From Marinagarivorans sp. UBA5870 (lineage in GTDB: Bacteria > Pseudomonadota > Gammaproteobacteria > Pseudomonadales > Cellvibrionaceae): DNA of 8,113 bases. Shown piece by piece: positions 6,970-8,113 of this stretch. The stretch is from assembly GCA_002432555.1 (NCBI GenBank), contig DJFO01000217.1:5855-13967 (forward strand), given 5' to 3'. Position 1 is the stretch's first letter, and each line of letters begins with the position of its first letter. Under the pieces are notes generated by a model. The model did not search any database, was not told the DNA's origin, and was given only the letters and a program-made list of their open reading frames with translations. Made by a program: the position numbers and the translations under genes.

Positions 6970-7401
6970 CTAAACCCGTACCGCGAGAACGTCGCACTTG
7001 GCCCCGTGCAGCACATCCGAGGCCGTAGAGCCAAGCAACAGGGCGAGACCGTGGCGGCCGTGGCTGCCGACAACGATGAGATCCGCCCCCAGGTCTGCCG
7101 CGGTTTCCCGCAGCGTAACCGCGGTTTGGCCGAGAACTACCTTGCTGTGGCTGACGGGATAACCGAGACCGGCGGTAAAATTAGCCAGGCGTTTTTCGGC
7201 TTGGTCCTCAATGACCACTTGGGTTTCGGTAAGGTCCATGGGGATATCGCCGGCATAAGCAAAAGTGACGGGTTCTATGACGTGCAGGAGGCTGAGCTTG
7301 GCGCCTTGCAGACGCGCCAGCGCCACGGCTTTTTGCGCAACGATTTGCGATTCATCAGGGGATAGATCAAGGCCGACCAGTATGTGGCTGTAGGTATTCA
7401 T
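6970..7401 (-). CDS. Universal stress protein, UspA family
   Basis: A 143-residue single-domain Usp. The N-terminus (HILVGLDLSPDES) is the first strand and the nucleotide-contacting Asp loop. LSLLHVIEP (36-44) is the second strand. ADLIVVGSHGRHG leads into the nucleotide-binding glycine motif, here G112-x2-G115-x8-G124-S125. The classical ATP-binding motif is G-x2-G-x9-G-S/T, so this has one residue fewer; I recall that shorter spacing from other pseudomonad Usp proteins. The ending CDVLAVRV is the usual last strand. The ATG is preceded by AGAGGAT six bases upstream. Family members are cytoplasmic and accumulate under starvation, oxygen limitation or other stress. No clear Anr/Fnr box was seen in the 144-bp divergent upstream region. 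Confidence 0.95.
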   Translation of the reverse strand: MNTYSHILVGLDLSPDESQIVAQKAVALARLQGAKLSLLHVIEPVTFAYAGDIPMDLTETQVVIEDQAEKRLANFTAGLGYPVSHSKVVLGQTAVTLRETAADLGADLIVVGSHGRHGLALLLGSTASDVLHGAKCDVLAVRV

Positions 7402-7433
7402 AAATCGATCCTCTATTTATTTGGACCCATTGC

Positions 7434-7442
7434 TGGTATAGA
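7434..7442 (+). promoter_or_regulatory. Candidate extended -10 promoter
   Basis: TGGTATAGA: an extended TG followed by TATAGA (7437-7442), five of six matches to consensus. No convincing -35 at 16-18 bases. Transcription would start near 7449, about 97 bases before the ATG of the membrane protein gene at 7546. Confidence 0.3.
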
Positions 7443-7483
7443 CCGCAGCGAGCACCCGTAGGTTGACCGTCGCGTGCTTGCGG

Positions 7484-7495
7484 CACTGTGCAGTG
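7484..7495. repeat. Short inverted repeat CACTG-TG-CAGTG
   Basis: Perfect five-base arms around two bases, in the divergent region between the usp gene and the membrane protein gene. It could be an operator half-site pair for a dimeric regulator. I cannot assign a regulator, and such short palindromes arise by chance. Confidence 0.3.
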
Positions 7496-7545
7496 TACTC
7501 GAAAATCGCCGGTGGATTGCCATCGGTTTCACAGGGGGAATACCT

Positions 7546-8046
7546 ATGACCTGGACTGTAGTACTCATCATTGTGCTGGTCTTCGCCATGATGCTGGGAC
7601 CGCTGTTACTGCTCAAACCCAACCGGCATCAGCAGCAACTTGCCGCCCTGCGATTGGAGGCTGCGCAACGGGGACTCCGGGTCGAACTGCAGAAGATTCT
7701 CGGCCGCACGGTGGCGGCCTATGAATTGCGATGGCCGCGGGACGAGCGGCAAAAATTTGGTGGCGAGGAATGGGCCCTGGAAAAGCAGACGTATACGCAT
7801 GAAATTCATATGGCCGGCGTTTGGCAGTGGCGCGGGCAGCACAGGGCGCCGGCGAACCTGGTGCCGTTGTTGGAGGAGAGCCTGCAAGCCCTCCCCTCAA
7901 CGGTGGTTGCCATCGAAGCGACGCGCCTTGGTCTGCGCGCTTATTGGACCGAGGCGGGCGGTAGGGCGGAATATGCCCGGGTGCTGGCTTGGTTAGAGCG
8001 ATACGCCCAGATCATGTCGCCTTATATGCACCGTTCGACGGATTGA
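7546..8046 (+). CDS. Single-pass membrane protein of unknown function
   Basis: A 166-residue protein that I do not recognise. Residues 4-23 (VVLIIVLVFAMMLGPLLLL) form one strong hydrophobic segment, followed directly by basic residues (Lys24, Arg27). The positive-inside rule puts the rest in the cytoplasm. The remainder is a soluble domain with an amphipathic, Gln/Ala-rich helix (about 28-50), a strand-like WALEKQTYTHEIH region (about 75-87), a WQWRG strand, and a helical C-terminus (EYARVLAWLERYAQI). The ATG at 7546 is chosen because GGGGGA lies seven bases upstream and the membrane segment then begins the protein; starting further upstream at 7474 adds 24 poorly supported residues. It is divergent from the usp gene with 144 bases between, so the two may share regulation. 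Its 3' end overlaps the next, convergent gene. Confidence 0.8.
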   Translation: MTWTVVLIIVLVFAMMLGPLLLLKPNRHQQQLAALRLEAAQRGLRVELQKILGRTVAAYELRWPRDERQKFGGEEWALEKQTYTHEIHMAGVWQWRGQHRAPANLVPLLEESLQALPSTVVAIEATRLGLRAYWTEAGGRAEYARVLAWLERYAQIMSPYMHRSTD

Positions 8047-8113
8047 GTTTTTCGATATCCGCGGCGTTGACGCCGGCGAAGTTCGGCTTGGAGACCGGAT
8101 TGAACTCCACCTC
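8012..8113 (-). CDS. C-terminal fragment of an unidentified protein
   Basis: The minus strand is open from the window edge to a TGA at 8014-8012 (33 codons). Over the part outside the neighbouring gene, about four of five third positions are G or C, as in the real genes here, while the other frames are stopped or show weaker bias. The peptide includes FNPVSKPNFAGVNAADIEKL and ends polar (NGAYKAT). I do not recognise the family. If real, it overlaps the 3' end of the convergent membrane protein gene by 35 bases. The ending would be clearer from the neighbouring sequence. Confidence 0.55.
   Translation of the reverse strand, partial: EVEFNPVSKPNFAGVNAADIEKLNPSNGAYKAT

Overview
The window looks like a chromosomal segment of a flagellated, GC-rich gammaproteobacterium, probably of the Pseudomonas/Cellvibrio type. 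The basis is GC-biased third codon positions, a periplasmic Slt-type lytic transglycosylase next to the ABC-F ATPase Uup and a 143-residue UspA protein (a neighbourhood I associate with Pseudomonas-like genomes), and a Pseudomonas-style FliA promoter. The genus assignment is inference.

Layout. Positions 1-104 (minus) hold the N-terminus of a PP2C-type Ser/Thr phosphatase that runs off the left edge. A gene-free stretch of about 530 bases follows. It contains a 25-bp tandem duplication resembling the internal end repeats of IS21-family elements. Just before the next gene lies a near-consensus sigma-28 (FliA) promoter at 638-664. It drives a 418-residue DUF5610-like protein (694-1950, plus). 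A small glutaredoxin-like protein follows (2023-2268, plus). Its stop codon interlocks with that of a convergent gene (2265-2834, minus), a helical protein with a CheZ-like D-x3-Q motif and an acidic, hydrophobic C-terminal tail. Immediately upstream of that gene and on the same strand is slt (2860-4827), so slt and the CheZ-like gene probably form one operon.

A 222-bp divergent intergenic region separates slt from uup (5050-6957, plus), an intact two-cassette ABC-F ATPase with its C-terminal coiled coil. Converging on uup is a UspA-family gene (6970-7401, minus). It is divergent from a single-pass membrane protein of unknown function (7546-8046, plus), which in turn overlaps the C-terminus of an unidentified minus-strand gene running off the right edge.

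Most of the window is ordinary core chromosome. The two points most worth a second look both suggest motility: the FliA promoter placing the DUF5610-like gene in the late flagellar regulon, and the possible chemotaxis phosphatase co-transcribed with a murein hydrolase. No phage, CRISPR, toxin-antitoxin, rRNA or tRNA feature was found.
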